Assembly (NCBI GenBank): GCA_011503125.2
Contig: WWBZ02000073.1
Span: 558,001 to 622,000 of the forward strand
DNA length: 64,000 nt
Direction of reading: 5' to 3'
From: Botryosphaeria dothidea
Lineage: Eukaryota; Ascomycota; Dothideomycetes; Botryosphaeriales; Botryosphaeriaceae
A program made the translations under genes and the position numbers. How positions within the stretch are numbered: the first letter of the stretch is position 1; the number at the start of each line of letters is the position of its first letter. The notes beneath the pieces were generated by a model that made no database searches, had not been told where the DNA came from, and saw only the letters and a list, made by a program, of their open reading frames with translations. Below are positions 45,720-55,485 of this stretch, in pieces.

Positions 45720-48395
45720 ATGGCATCGAACAGCACAGCAGCCTCGTCCTCGTCGGCAGCCCCTGTATTGCCCGCCCAGTTCGCCCGGGCCTGTCGGAAC
45801 TGCGCGGTAGCCAAGACGAAATGCGTCCCTGTCGCGGGCGGCGTGAGCAGTGACTGCGAACGGTGATTACTTCGCCGCCTCGCCGCCGTGCAATTGGCTG
45901 ACCCTCCCCAGCTGCCACCGCCTCAAGCGTGTCTGTGTGAGAGACCCCCCGAGCCACCGGAAAAGAAAACCGCCTACTGCCAAGTATGTGCCGATCTTTT
46001 TAACTTTACCTGATCACGGCCCTCTCTCTGGCTTGAGAGGCCATGCGGCTCCGGACATATGGCTGCTGCTTGTCCAGCGCCTGCACCTTCCCGCTGCTAC
46101 ACCCACTGCATGCGACCACTCCTTTTTTCCGCCATCCCCTCAAATCCACCCTGCAATGCCCCGTGGCTGCGGTTGTATTCCCGACGAGATCGTCTCCGGA
46201 CTCGACTAGCCCCAGCGCGTTGTGTGCTGGCGAAACTCATGCGACTATTTCTCGTGTCCGCATTGATGATTTGCGCAATACTCACTGCACAGTGGGCCCG
46301 TGATTGACAACGGCACAGGAACACCCGGCTCGAGCAAAAGTTAGACCAACTCGTGACGCTCCTTTCCAGCCATCCGCAGAGCCAAGGACAAACCCAACGC
46401 CACCAGTCTTCGTCCTCTTCAGCGACACCTGATCACCGCCAAGCTACTCCCAGTACCACAAACACCGCCCCATCCGAGGCACACGACAGTACTAGGTCCC
46501 GCCCAAGGCAAAACTCCCCTCCCATAGCTGGCGAGAGAGGTGCCTTCAATGCCCGTCCTGTCGAGCCCTGCGACCCTTCTGAACTTGACCCTGGCGACGA
46601 GGAAGCTGCAAGATGCCTGCACAACTACCAGACCTTTATGTCCAAGTACTTTCCTTTTGTCATTGTGGCTCCTGATGTGACTGTCGCCACTTTGCGTGAG
46701 ACCAAGCCCTTCCTCTTCAAAGCAATCGTTGTGGTTGCATCGGTTCAAGATCTGGGCCGGCAAAGGGCACTGGGCTATGCGTTGATGGGCGAGTTGACCA
46801 ACAAGCTGTTAATCAGAGGCGAGAGAAGTGTTGACCTGCTGCAAGGAGTCCTTGTGTGGCTGACATGGTATGTTCGTTCCGCTCTCTGTGCCACAAACAA
46901 TTGTGCGCTCCCGGGTGGATCGCCGTTGTGCTTCCCGGTTTTTGTGAAACTTCCCCTGCAGCATCGCAGCTGCTGATATCCGCACTCGCAGGTACCACGT
47001 TCACTTTTTCACTAACCCGCAGACCACCAATCTCCTGCAGCTTGCCGTCGGCTTGGTCATTGATCTCGGCCTGAAGCGGACGGCCCGTGCATTCGGAAAG
47101 GAGCGACTCGACAATGCCATCGCAAGGAGTGCGCATGGACAGCTGGTAAACTCAGAACTGCGAACTTCAGATGAGAGGCGTGCTCTGCTGGGATGCTTCT
47201 ATCTGACCACCATGTATGACGCTGTGTTTCACACATAGGGGCTAGACAAAGGGTCTGCTACTGACGTAATTTTACACAGAGTATCCCAATGGGCAAAGCG
47301 ATATGATTCGCTGCGCTACAATGCGCAATTGGCTGAGGTGTGTCGAAACTTGGAAGAAGCTCAAGAGTTACCGTCGGATCGGTTCCTCGTCTATCTGGTG
47401 CGCCTCCAGCGCATCGTTCAGCGTATTGAGCGCAAAGTCCCAATCGATGACTTCACTGCCGAGACCATGATCCCTATTGCCATGTTCGTCAAGGCCCTCC
47501 ACAGCGAGCTCGAGGAGTTCAAGGAATCCCTTCCTGCGGACGTCGCAGAAAATGGTAAGCAAGTTGCACAGCACCCTAATGCCCAGATTATAGTTCTGAC
47601 CAAATCCTGGCAGATCTGTTATGGATGCATTACTATAGCGCTGAGGTCTACCTTTACGAAATCAGCTTTAGCTCTCTGCCAAATACGACTCAGTACGGCG
47701 ACTTCGCTTACCGGCGGCTGGAAATGCTCAACGGCTTAATGCAGGCCGCAAAGGCCTTCATGGACCTGTATCACAACCACCCGACGGCAAGCTACATCAA
47801 CGTGTCCTTCATCCAGTTTTCGCAGCTCACCAGCACCATCATCGTACTGTCTAAGCTCACCCGTCTGGAGTGCCCCGGCTGGGACCTCGAATACGCAAAA
47901 GAGTTCATAGACTTCGGCGGCCAGATGCTCAAGACGGCGGCGCTCTACGAGGAGGCGCGCACCATCTCCGAGGTGCCGCTCAACGACAACCCGTTGCTGA
48001 CCTTCTTCGCCCGGAAGATGCGCTTCATCAAGGCGTGGAATGACGCCAAGATGAAGGGCAGCGATCCGGGGCCCGAGGTGTTCGAGGCCCAGCAACGAGC
48101 GGCTGCCGAAGGGGAGAGCGGAGATGGGCCGGCGACGGGGGAGGGGAGCGCGGAGGCGGCCACAGTGCAACAGGTGCCAGAAGCTGCAGCCAAGGACACC
48201 GCAAATCCTCGGTTGAATGTGAATGTGGGCGGCGAACCGATGCAGCTGGAGGATATCAGCCAGGATCATATCTTCGACCAGCTGGACCCAAGTTTCTGGC
48301 AGGAATGGGCGACGGGAGATTTGACCATGTGGGACGCGGATTCCATCCAGCAGACATGTTTCGGCTTCGACGGCATGGGGGGAGGGTTCTCGTGA
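45720..48395 (+). CDS. Zn2Cys6 (Gal4-type) transcription factor
   Basis: Six exons with agreeing phases: 45720-45862, 45912-45983, 46319-46867, 46992-47213, 47280-47554 and 47614-48395, giving 680 residues. The binuclear zinc cluster at about 25-62 is split by intron 1: CRNCAVAKTKC before it and CERCHRLKRVC completing it, with a basic RKRK tail. Exon 3 starts with a heptad segment (NTRLEQKLDQLVTLL), the usual dimerisation coil. Residues about 190-440 match the fungal-specific regulatory domain pattern (FLFKAIVVVASV, LLQLAVGLVIDLGLKR, DERRALLGCFYLTT). The acidic C-terminus may be the activation domain. Intron 2 is 335 nt, long for this window, but its junction gives a continuous family-like sequence. 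Targets are unknown; the convergent methyltransferase is a conceivable one. Confidence 0.92.
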
Positions 48396-48698
48396 TGTGA
48401 TTATGGGAAGGTCTTGTCCTGCAAGGCCTTCACGGTGAGCATTCATGGGCAGTCTGTTGTTAGCGTTTGGGTCGATACCTCACAAACTAGATGAGACGAT
48501 CACGGGAACAGACTGCGGACAGTTCTGTCTGATTGGTCAACTACCGGAAGCTGTCCAGTTTCAGTAAGATATAATTCCTAAAGCCAGCTACCCTGAAGAG
48601 GCTGGAAGCTGTCTAATCATCATTAGTCTCTTACACCACTCGCTCTCTCTTGTCTTCTTGCTCAAACTCGTTCCCGCAAACATCTCTCGCTTCTCCCT
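48396..48698. other. Short convergent intergenic region
   Basis: About 300 bp separates the stop of the transcription factor from the stop of the methyltransferase. It must hold both terminators. Nothing else is seen. Confidence 0.4.
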
Positions 48699-49889
48699 TC
48701 ACACGCCTACACTTCCTCCCTCCTCCCCCTCCCCAGGCCTCCTCCCGACCGTCACCCAATACCGAAAATGCGTCCCCATCTGCCCCAACATATCCCCCTC
48801 CACCCGCTTCAACCACCCTTCCAAAGTTTCCTCGTCCACCTCCCCGCCCCCTCCCACAACCTTCCGCACCAACTCCCGAAACCCCTCCCCCAAGTACTCC
48901 GCCACGTAATCTGCGCAACGCCCACTCCCCGGAAACTCCTCGTCGTTCCGCGTAAACGCGAACGCGAAGGGCCCTTCCGTCCGCACGTCGACGAACCCGG
49001 CCTCGCGCATGCGGCCCGCCGCGCGCGACCCGCAGCGCACGTCGTGGCCCGTCTTGGCAAGGGCGGCATGCAGCGCGCTCGTCCAGGGCCAGGAGGCCGA
49101 GAGGGGCGGCGGAGGGGCGGCGAGCGAGGGCGCGTACCAGTCGAGGTCGACGTCGTGGTGCTCGAGGACGCCGGCGCCCGGGGCGAGCAGCGCGCGGGCG
49201 GTGGCGAAGTAGGCGCGCCACGAGGGGATGCCGAGGATGAGCATGCGGCCGTAGAGGTGGGTGAGGGTGGAGGGGCGGAGAGCCGGGTGGAGGGGGCTCG
49301 TCGTCGTGGTGGGGGGGTTGGTGGTCTGCTCGTCGGCGGCGGCGTCTTCTCCCCCCTTCTCGGGCTCTTTCGTCTCGCGGGAGCGCAGGGACGGGAAGGT
49401 GTCGAGGAAGTCGCCTTCGATGAACGTGACGTTGGAGGGCGCGGCAGCGCGCCCGGCGTCCGGGACGTGCGAGATGTCGAGGCCGTAGACGGCGGCGGAG
49501 GGGTAGAGCTGCGCGAGCGTGATGGTCGCAGCGCCCGTGCCGCAGCCGATGTCGAGGACTTTGGTCACGCTGTTGGGGGAGAGGTTGGCGCGCGTGATGC
49601 GTCCGCCGAGCATGGCGGCGATGCTGTCGGCTTGGCGGTCGAGGCGGGAGTGCTCGAGGTCGCTGGGGAGGACGTCAATGAGTACTCCGGGATGGGCATA
49701 TGGTGTTTGAGGGAGTGGAGTCCAACTAGGAGAGTTTATGGGATGTCTGGGCTTACTCGTTCGGGAGGACGTAGGCGGATGGAGTGTCATGATATGAACG
49801 GCCGCTCTTCTGTTGCTTTGGATCTTCGGATGTGGCCATTGTTCCTTTTCTTCTGCTCTTCTGGTACGTCTGCTGATAGTTTCAGTCAT
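48699..49889 (-). CDS. Class I SAM-dependent methyltransferase
   Basis: One exon from ATG at 49889, 396 residues. The SAM-binding motif I is VLDIGCGTGAATI at about 109-121, followed by an acidic strand end in YGLDIS (motif II) and VTFIEGDFL (motif III). The region after (RMLILGIPSWRAYFATARALLAPGAGVLEHHDVDLDWY) corresponds to motif IV and the active-site side in fungal UMTA/LaeA-like small-molecule methyltransferases. The C-terminus (HFRYWVTVGRRPG) also fits that group. The first 60 residues are basic and irregular, so translation might start at Met34. The substrate is unknown. It converges on a Zn2Cys6 regulator, so a small secondary-metabolism or detoxification unit is a weak inference. Confidence 0.85.
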   Translation of the reverse strand: MTETISRRTRRAEEKEQWPHPKIQSNRRAAVHIMTLHPPTSSRTSKPRHPINSPSWTPLPQTPYAHPGVLIDVLPSDLEHSRLDRQADSIAAMLGGRITRANLSPNSVTKVLDIGCGTGAATITLAQLYPSAAVYGLDISHVPDAGRAAAPSNVTFIEGDFLDTFPSLRSRETKEPEKGGEDAAADEQTTNPPTTTTSPLHPALRPSTLTHLYGRMLILGIPSWRAYFATARALLAPGAGVLEHHDVDLDWYAPSLAAPPPPLSASWPWTSALHAALAKTGHDVRCGSRAAGRMREAGFVDVRTEGPFAFAFTRNDEEFPGSGRCADYVAEYLGEGFRELVRKVVGGGGEVDEETLEGWLKRVEGDMLGQMGTHFRYWVTVGRRPGEGEEGGSVGV

Positions 49890-50828
49890 CCAGAGGCTTG
49901 GGTGATGCAGCGGGGTCGAGGAGTTTTTTTTATAGCCTCTCTATACATGACGGCATTAGAGATAAGACAGTTACGTTCAGTTCAAAGTTAGACCTCGGCA
50001 TTTAGCTCCAATCCATCTCCAGGGCTTACAGATGGGGGCCAGCTTTGGGACACAGTCTTAGGAAACCGAGTGGGACTAACGGCTGGCACTGAGGGGCGGC
50101 AGACCAGTGGTGGCGGCAGGGATCGGTGATCATTCCTTGAATGTGTATTTCTTCCGGACATGTCTGAAGCTAGCGGCTCGTGGAGACCTACAGGTGCTGC
50201 AGCTAACGGCTATCAACAGGCGCTTTCAATAAACATAACTACGTGCGGAGTGGAAGCACTCGTCTGGATGCAGGTGAATTCAATTCCTATTGGCGAACCT
50301 ATCCGGACAAGTACTTCGACTCTTCATAGTAACCCCAATTAGATAGAAGTATAGGTACAAATACTTATTTGGAACAGTATTTGGACGCAGATTTTCTGCC
50401 TCGACCTTCTCTGCCTCGTGAGCAGTACTTTCCGCGCGGATTTAGTACTGGAGTTCACCTTAAAAAATCACTCAGACCTGGAGGAATATGCTTCAACAGC
50501 TCGACAGACTTCTCGCATGAGAATTTCGATTAGTCATAGGCGACACTGCAAATTCACGTGCAAGTGAATTTCCTAATGCTAACTACGGTAGGTATTTGTC
50601 TCCTTGTTTTGCGACCAAATTATGTAGTGATCCAAACCTGTCCTGTAGATTTACACAGCGCTGAAAGATCATGTCTACTCTTTCATGAGAAAGGATCTAA
50701 ACTCAATCTCGACGTCCAAGGTGTCAAATGTCTCGAAAATAACTTTTGGCGAGCAACCCCAGGTATCAACTCGCTCCCAAAAACGCCACCCATGATTTTC
50801 AGCCGAAAACTCTGATTTACTCGAAAGA
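49890..50828. other. Tandem intergenic region, methyltransferase promoter
   Basis: About 940 bp lies between the methyltransferase start and the UTP16 stop. It is more AT-rich than the coding blocks and contains only short ORFs. No repeat or RNA gene is recognised. Confidence 0.4.
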
Positions 50829-52554
50829 TCACTTCCTCAGGAACCCGCCACCGAGCTTCTTCCTCTCCAGCCCGCCAAACGAGCCCTTCTTACCCTCCTT
50901 GGCCTTCCTTCCCTGCAACCACTGGTCCCGGACACTCTTGGTCCCCGAATTCGAGACCTTTGGCGGCAAGAGCTTGTTGCCCTTCTCCAGCACCCTGACC
51001 TTCACCGGCCCCTTCTTCACGTCCTTGGGAGGTTTCTCATCCAGGAACTTCAAGTGCTTGTTCACAATCTCCTTCTTCGACGTCGCAGCACCGGTCTGCT
51101 CGTCGTCAGACTCAGGAGTGGCCGGGCGGACTTCCGGTGCAGCGGCAAGAATGTCATCCGGCAGCAGAGCCGGGAGGTTGCTAGGATCGAACGAGGGCCT
51201 GGAGAGTTTGCGAAGCGCGTCGGGATCCGAGGCCTGGATGGTCGCGCTCGAGGCGACGTCGGCGGGGATCTGCTTGGGCTCGTATTCCTGCTTGCGCTTC
51301 TTGGCTGCTGCGGCCTGTTCGCGGAGACGGGCCTCGCGTTCTTGGCGCTTGCGCTTGGCTTCGTTATCTTGCCTATGAGGTTGTCAGCGTCATGGAATTG
51401 TGTGAGAATCAAACCTAGAGTCGTGCTTACTTCTCGATGGCCTTCGCGGTCTCCTGTTCAGCGGCACGAGCTTGTTCGCGTGCGCTACTGGCTGTTACCG
51501 CCTCAGGAGCATCATCATCGCTATCTCCCTCCTCCTCAAACGATGACGAAGGGATCTCTTTTCTCGGAGGTTCAGGAGCAGGCTCAGGCATGACAGGCGG
51601 ATCCTCACTACCAAAGCGAATATGGGTTTTCTTGGAGATGGGAGCTGGTTCCTCTGCCTTGGACTTTCCAGCTTTGGGTTCCGCAGCCTTGGCTGTTTCT
51701 TCCTGAAGTTGTTTCTCCGCAGCCTGTGGTGCCTCTTCCGTAAGCTCTTCTGTCTTGATTGCCTCCTCCTTGGGTACTTCCGCCTCGGGGGTTTCTCCCT
51801 TCGCCTCTTCGACCGTACGGCTTTCCGCCTTGGGTGTGGCCTCTTCATCCTCAGCTTCAACGGTCTGAGACGAAGCAAGTCTGGATGGCCTGGAAGGCGT
51901 CGACCTAGCGCCGCGAGTCCGAGGCCTGGGAGTCAGGGACGGGGAGTTTGGACATGGACAGGCAGCGCTGCGGAGACCGGAACGGAGGTTGGTCGCGGGC
52001 GTGGCATACACAGACGGGGTGTCTTCTCCAGCGGGCGTGCCGTAGACCGACGCGTCGTCGTCTGGGGTGGCCATGCGCGTGTCTTCGGCCTGAGGCTGCT
52101 CGTCCTTCTTCTCAGCTACCGGTGTCTCTGGCGTCGCGTCCTGGCTCGCATTGGTACCCCTGCGCGGTCTGCCGCGAACGCTGCGTCGCACGGGTGTGGA
52201 GACGTCCAGAGCGGAGTCCTCAGCAGTCGAGTCCTTCGTCAGGTCCAGCTTTGATACGTCTTCTTCCTGGCTGCTCTGCTCCTCGGCCGAGTTGGACCTC
52301 CTCTTCTTGGTGTTGCGGATGGGGGTGGAGGTGGCCGAGTCGTCGTTGAACCTCTTGCGGGTAGCACGGGTAGCAGAGGCGACCTGCGGGCTCTGGGTGT
52401 CGGCGCCGCGACGGGTGGTGACCATGGTGTCGGTGGGCGTGGGCGACGGTTCGCGGTCTTGGTCCGACGGATGGTCGTCGGGATCGCGGATGGAGGAGCT
52501 GGAGGGAGAGCGGGACAGCAAGGCGCGAGCGTTGTCCAGGACGCGCGAAAACAT
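50829..52554 (-). CDS. UTP16: U3 snoRNA-associated protein Utp16 (small-subunit processome)
   Basis: Exons 52554-51431 and 51372-50829 are joined in phase 2 across a 58-nt intron (GTAAGC...TAG), giving 555 residues. The ATG at 52554 is the first in frame; the open frame upstream has none. The N-terminal 300 residues are disordered with basic clusters (TRATRKRF, RNTKKRRS). The conserved part begins near 305 with KKTHIRFGSEDPP, then SDDDAPEAVTASSA, a long basic helix (DNEAKRKRQEREARLREQ) and ends with FLDEKPPKDVKKGPVKVRVL, LLPPKVSNSGTKSVRDQWLQ and a Gly/Lys tail. These blocks are those of the U3_snoRNA_assoc family. The protein belongs to the nucleolar complex that cleaves pre-18S rRNA. It shares a 225-bp promoter region with the divergent gene at 52780. 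Confidence 0.88.
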
Positions 52555-52779
52555 GAGCGGCCCTTTTTTCCTTGTACACGAAGAATCGCCGTGACCCGCT
52601 TTCACCCACTCGAACGTCTCGCGCAGAAAAGTTACGCGCAGATCTGCCTCCGGGCGGTGAGAGCCCGGGTGAATTCGTTTTTCCGATGGCGGAATTGGCC
52701 CGCAGCGCCGCGCCGCTTCCTCTCAGAGCTCGAGCTCAGACATTGCCTTCGCCGGTTCATTTCGAGCGCTTCGACGACA
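52555..52779. promoter_or_regulatory. Compact bidirectional promoter
   Basis: Only 225 bp separates the start codons of UTP16 (leftward) and the TPR-type gene (rightward). Both core promoters and leaders must fit here, so co-regulation is likely. No clear TATA box is visible. The assignment rests on geometry. Confidence 0.6.
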
Positions 52780-54424
52780 ATGCTTGCCCAGCAAGTTCCG
52801 CGGCGCATTGCTAGGCCTTCAATCGCCTGGTCCCGCCCTCCGATCGATGTGTGCATCTTCTGCCGCTCCGCCTCCACCCCCGATTATCTCCGGCGGGCCT
52901 ACGCCAAATACACTCCGCCGAAAGCGCCATCCACACGAAATAAACTATGGCGAGAGAAAGCAAGAGTTGCGACGGCACAGGAGAAAAAGGCCTGGTCCGA
53001 CCCCAACCTGCCGGGTGGGAGGTTTCTGCCGCCGCTTGACATCGTAGAAATTCTCCAAAAATCCGGCTTGATCAAGGCGGATCCAGCAGTCGTGCTCCGT
53101 CTCTTGGATGCCATGAGGGAGATGGGCAGCAGGATTGACGGCCCGATGGCGAAGAAGCTATGCCTTGGTATGCTCTCGTAGTCCCTGCTGTGCGACGCCT
53201 CGTTGACCGCTCCTCGTAGAACACGGTGTAGCACTCGACGACATGTTTTTCATCGCCCGAGGCTGTCTTTACAGTAGGAATAGCCCGACTGTCCGGAAAT
53301 TAGGCAAGACAGTCCTCCTCACCATGGCCGCCAACGAAGTTCCACAGGCGACATTGCATTTGTTGCGCACCGCTATCAAGCAAGACGAGGGCTTTAGAGG
53401 TGCCCGCAAGGCCTATGACTCGCCCGAGTTAGCACTCGCACGCCACCACCTGCGGAAGCTCCTCGCAGATAAACACCCCCAGGCAATGGTCTTCGAAGCT
53501 AAACGTCTAGCAGACGCGGGAAAGAGAAAAGAGGCCATCGCCATGCTGCAGGATGCCATCGCGCGCGGTGCTACTGAGGTCCAAACGTATGAAGAAGACG
53601 CCGAGGAAATGCATAAAAAGTATTCGAGCGTCATCCTCAAGGACCACGAAGCCGAGAAGGGTGAAAGCCCATGGACCGTCCTGGCCAACCTGCAGGCAGC
53701 TGAAAAGGATTTCGAGGGAGCTAAGGAAGCTTTCAGGGCGGGCGCCTTGAATGACGATGATCCCCGAGCATACGAGGGACTCGCCGGAACCTTTGAGAGA
53801 TACTCACCGCCCTGGCTGGAGTACATCACGAAAGCCGCCGCTTCTGGGTCCTGGACGGCTATGAGCCACCTGGGTAGTTTCTACAGCGCACCGCTCGACA
53901 AAATCCGGGATGAAAAATTGCGTCGCGAGATGGAACGGCTGGAGAATAGTGGCGCGCAAGTTGAATGGTGGTACTATTATCTGAACGACAAGGAACTCGC
54001 GGCGATAGACCAACCGCCAGGAACAAAGTTGATCGGAGCCGACTTTTGGCGGTCCTTCAGGGAGTCTACGCTCGACTCAACCCTTCAGATGGTGCGGCTC
54101 AATGCCCGCCAAACCCTCGCGATCGAATGGTTCGAGCTTGCCTGGCGATCGCAGTTTATCTTCCGCGACAGCCAAGACCTCAAATACAACATTGCCATGC
54201 AAGAGATCATCGAGAGCGCTGCTCCCGAGCAGGCCTTCGAAGGAGACCCGAAAAACTCGCTTCTCCCGAGGCTGCGCCACCATAAACTTCACCATTCGAC
54301 CCGAGAGCGGATGATGTGGGAGCGGATAACGGTGGAAGTCAACGAACTCACGACGTCCTTGAGGCACAGGTGGGATGCAATGTTAAAATCCGTCGGAAGA
54401 ATTTTTAGAGAAAAAGAGCAATGA
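52780..54424 (+). CDS. TPR/Sel1-repeat-like protein, probably mitochondrial
   Basis: Exons 52780-53167 and 53220-54424 are joined in phase 1 across a 52-nt intron (GTATGC...TAG) and give 530 residues. The N-terminus is basic and free of acidic residues for about 20 positions (MLAQQVPRRIARPSIAWSRP), typical of a mitochondrial presequence. From about residue 100 the protein is almost wholly helical, with repeated helix pairs of TPR/Sel1 character (ALARHHLRKLLADKHPQAMV, EAKRLADAGKRKEAIAML, TVLANLQAAEKDFEGAKEAF, TAMSHLGSFYSAPLDKI). Such repeats are protein-binding scaffolds. I do not recognise a named family; many ascomycete genomes carry uncharacterised proteins of this kind. A role in mitochondrial protein assembly is inference. 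Confidence 0.85.
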
Positions 54425-54593
54425 GCACAGCGTTCAATATCATTCAAGCCGAGCGGCAATAAAAAAAAAATGATGGAATCCTGCCCACTACTTGAGAGCA
54501 TGAATTTTGATGAGAGATTAAAGCTGTATCTGATGATGTATGCTCCGCGCATTTGCTTGTAGATATGTGAGGCACGCCACAAAGAGGGGAGAA

Positions 54594-54637
<44 letters not shown>

Positions 54638-55485
54638 CAGCAAAAACCCACACCCCATTCGGTTTCCCTCAGAGGTTCCGCCTGCATCACACACCCTCAC
54701 ATATCCGCACCACGAACACTTACATCGCCATCGCACCCAAGACAAAGGGGAGTTTTACAAAAAACCACGAGCCGCATACGTAGCAGAAAAGACCCTGCGA
54801 GACAGTGACAAATCAACATCCCACCACTCGGGAGGGGGGGGGACAGCGATGTCGTCACGCATGGTCGTTTGCAGTCTCCATCTCAAGTGACACCGCAAGA
54901 CACATATGATCAAAAGCATCATTGGCCAAAGGGACGAAGAGCCCACATGTGAGACGAGACACGCGTGCATCAATTATAACACAAAAACCAATCATTACTC
55001 TACTTGGCAGATACAAAAAGAAAAGGCTCAAACGAGAACCCATCTGTACAACCCTTTTAATCTCGACCGTTATGTAGAGAAAAAGGTGAGCAATGAGACG
55101 AAAAACTGGTGATCAGTCGAAGAACCTAGTAAAGGCCTTGACAAGCACATGCAAGCACAGAAAAAAACTACCTCGATATATGATTGACCATTTGAACAAA
55201 GCAACGCAATCGTTATGGGCATCGCTCAGCGGGGGAATTTGCGAGGGAAAAAACAGCAAAAATAAAACACGGGAAACTGCTAGCCAAGCCCAGCCATGCG
55301 CCAAAGGAAGAAGACATACAGAGAGCGAGAGAGACCCGACATGAGCATTGCGCACCCCTCAACTGTAGATGCAAAAAAGAACAAAAAACAAAAAACGATA
55401 GCGACAATCAAAGTCGCGATAGTATAGAGAGTAAAGCACACGTACTGCGCGAAACCAATTACATCTTTTACGGCCGGCCAAAAAA
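54425..55485. other. Convergent intergenic region with GA repeat
   Basis: About 1.06 kb separates the stop codons of the TPR-type gene and SEC3. It holds the GA repeat at 54595-54637 and several A-rich stretches, consistent with two 3' UTRs. No ORF looks coding. Confidence 0.5.
54595..54637. repeat. (GA)n microsatellite
   Basis: About 21 GA dinucleotides run nearly uninterrupted, with one A-to-C-type break at 54617. It lies in the 3' intergenic region and is likely polymorphic. Confidence 0.95.

Noticed and set aside
45049..45957. 302-codon minus-strand frame over the 5' part of the Zn2Cys6 gene
   Set aside because: It is antisense to confident exons, rich in Arg, Ser and Pro as expected of a shadow frame, and shows no domain.
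48768..49991. 407-codon plus-strand frame opposite the methyltransferase
   Set aside because: The sense strand carries clear SAM-binding motifs; the opposite frame is Arg/Gly/Glu-rich with no family features.
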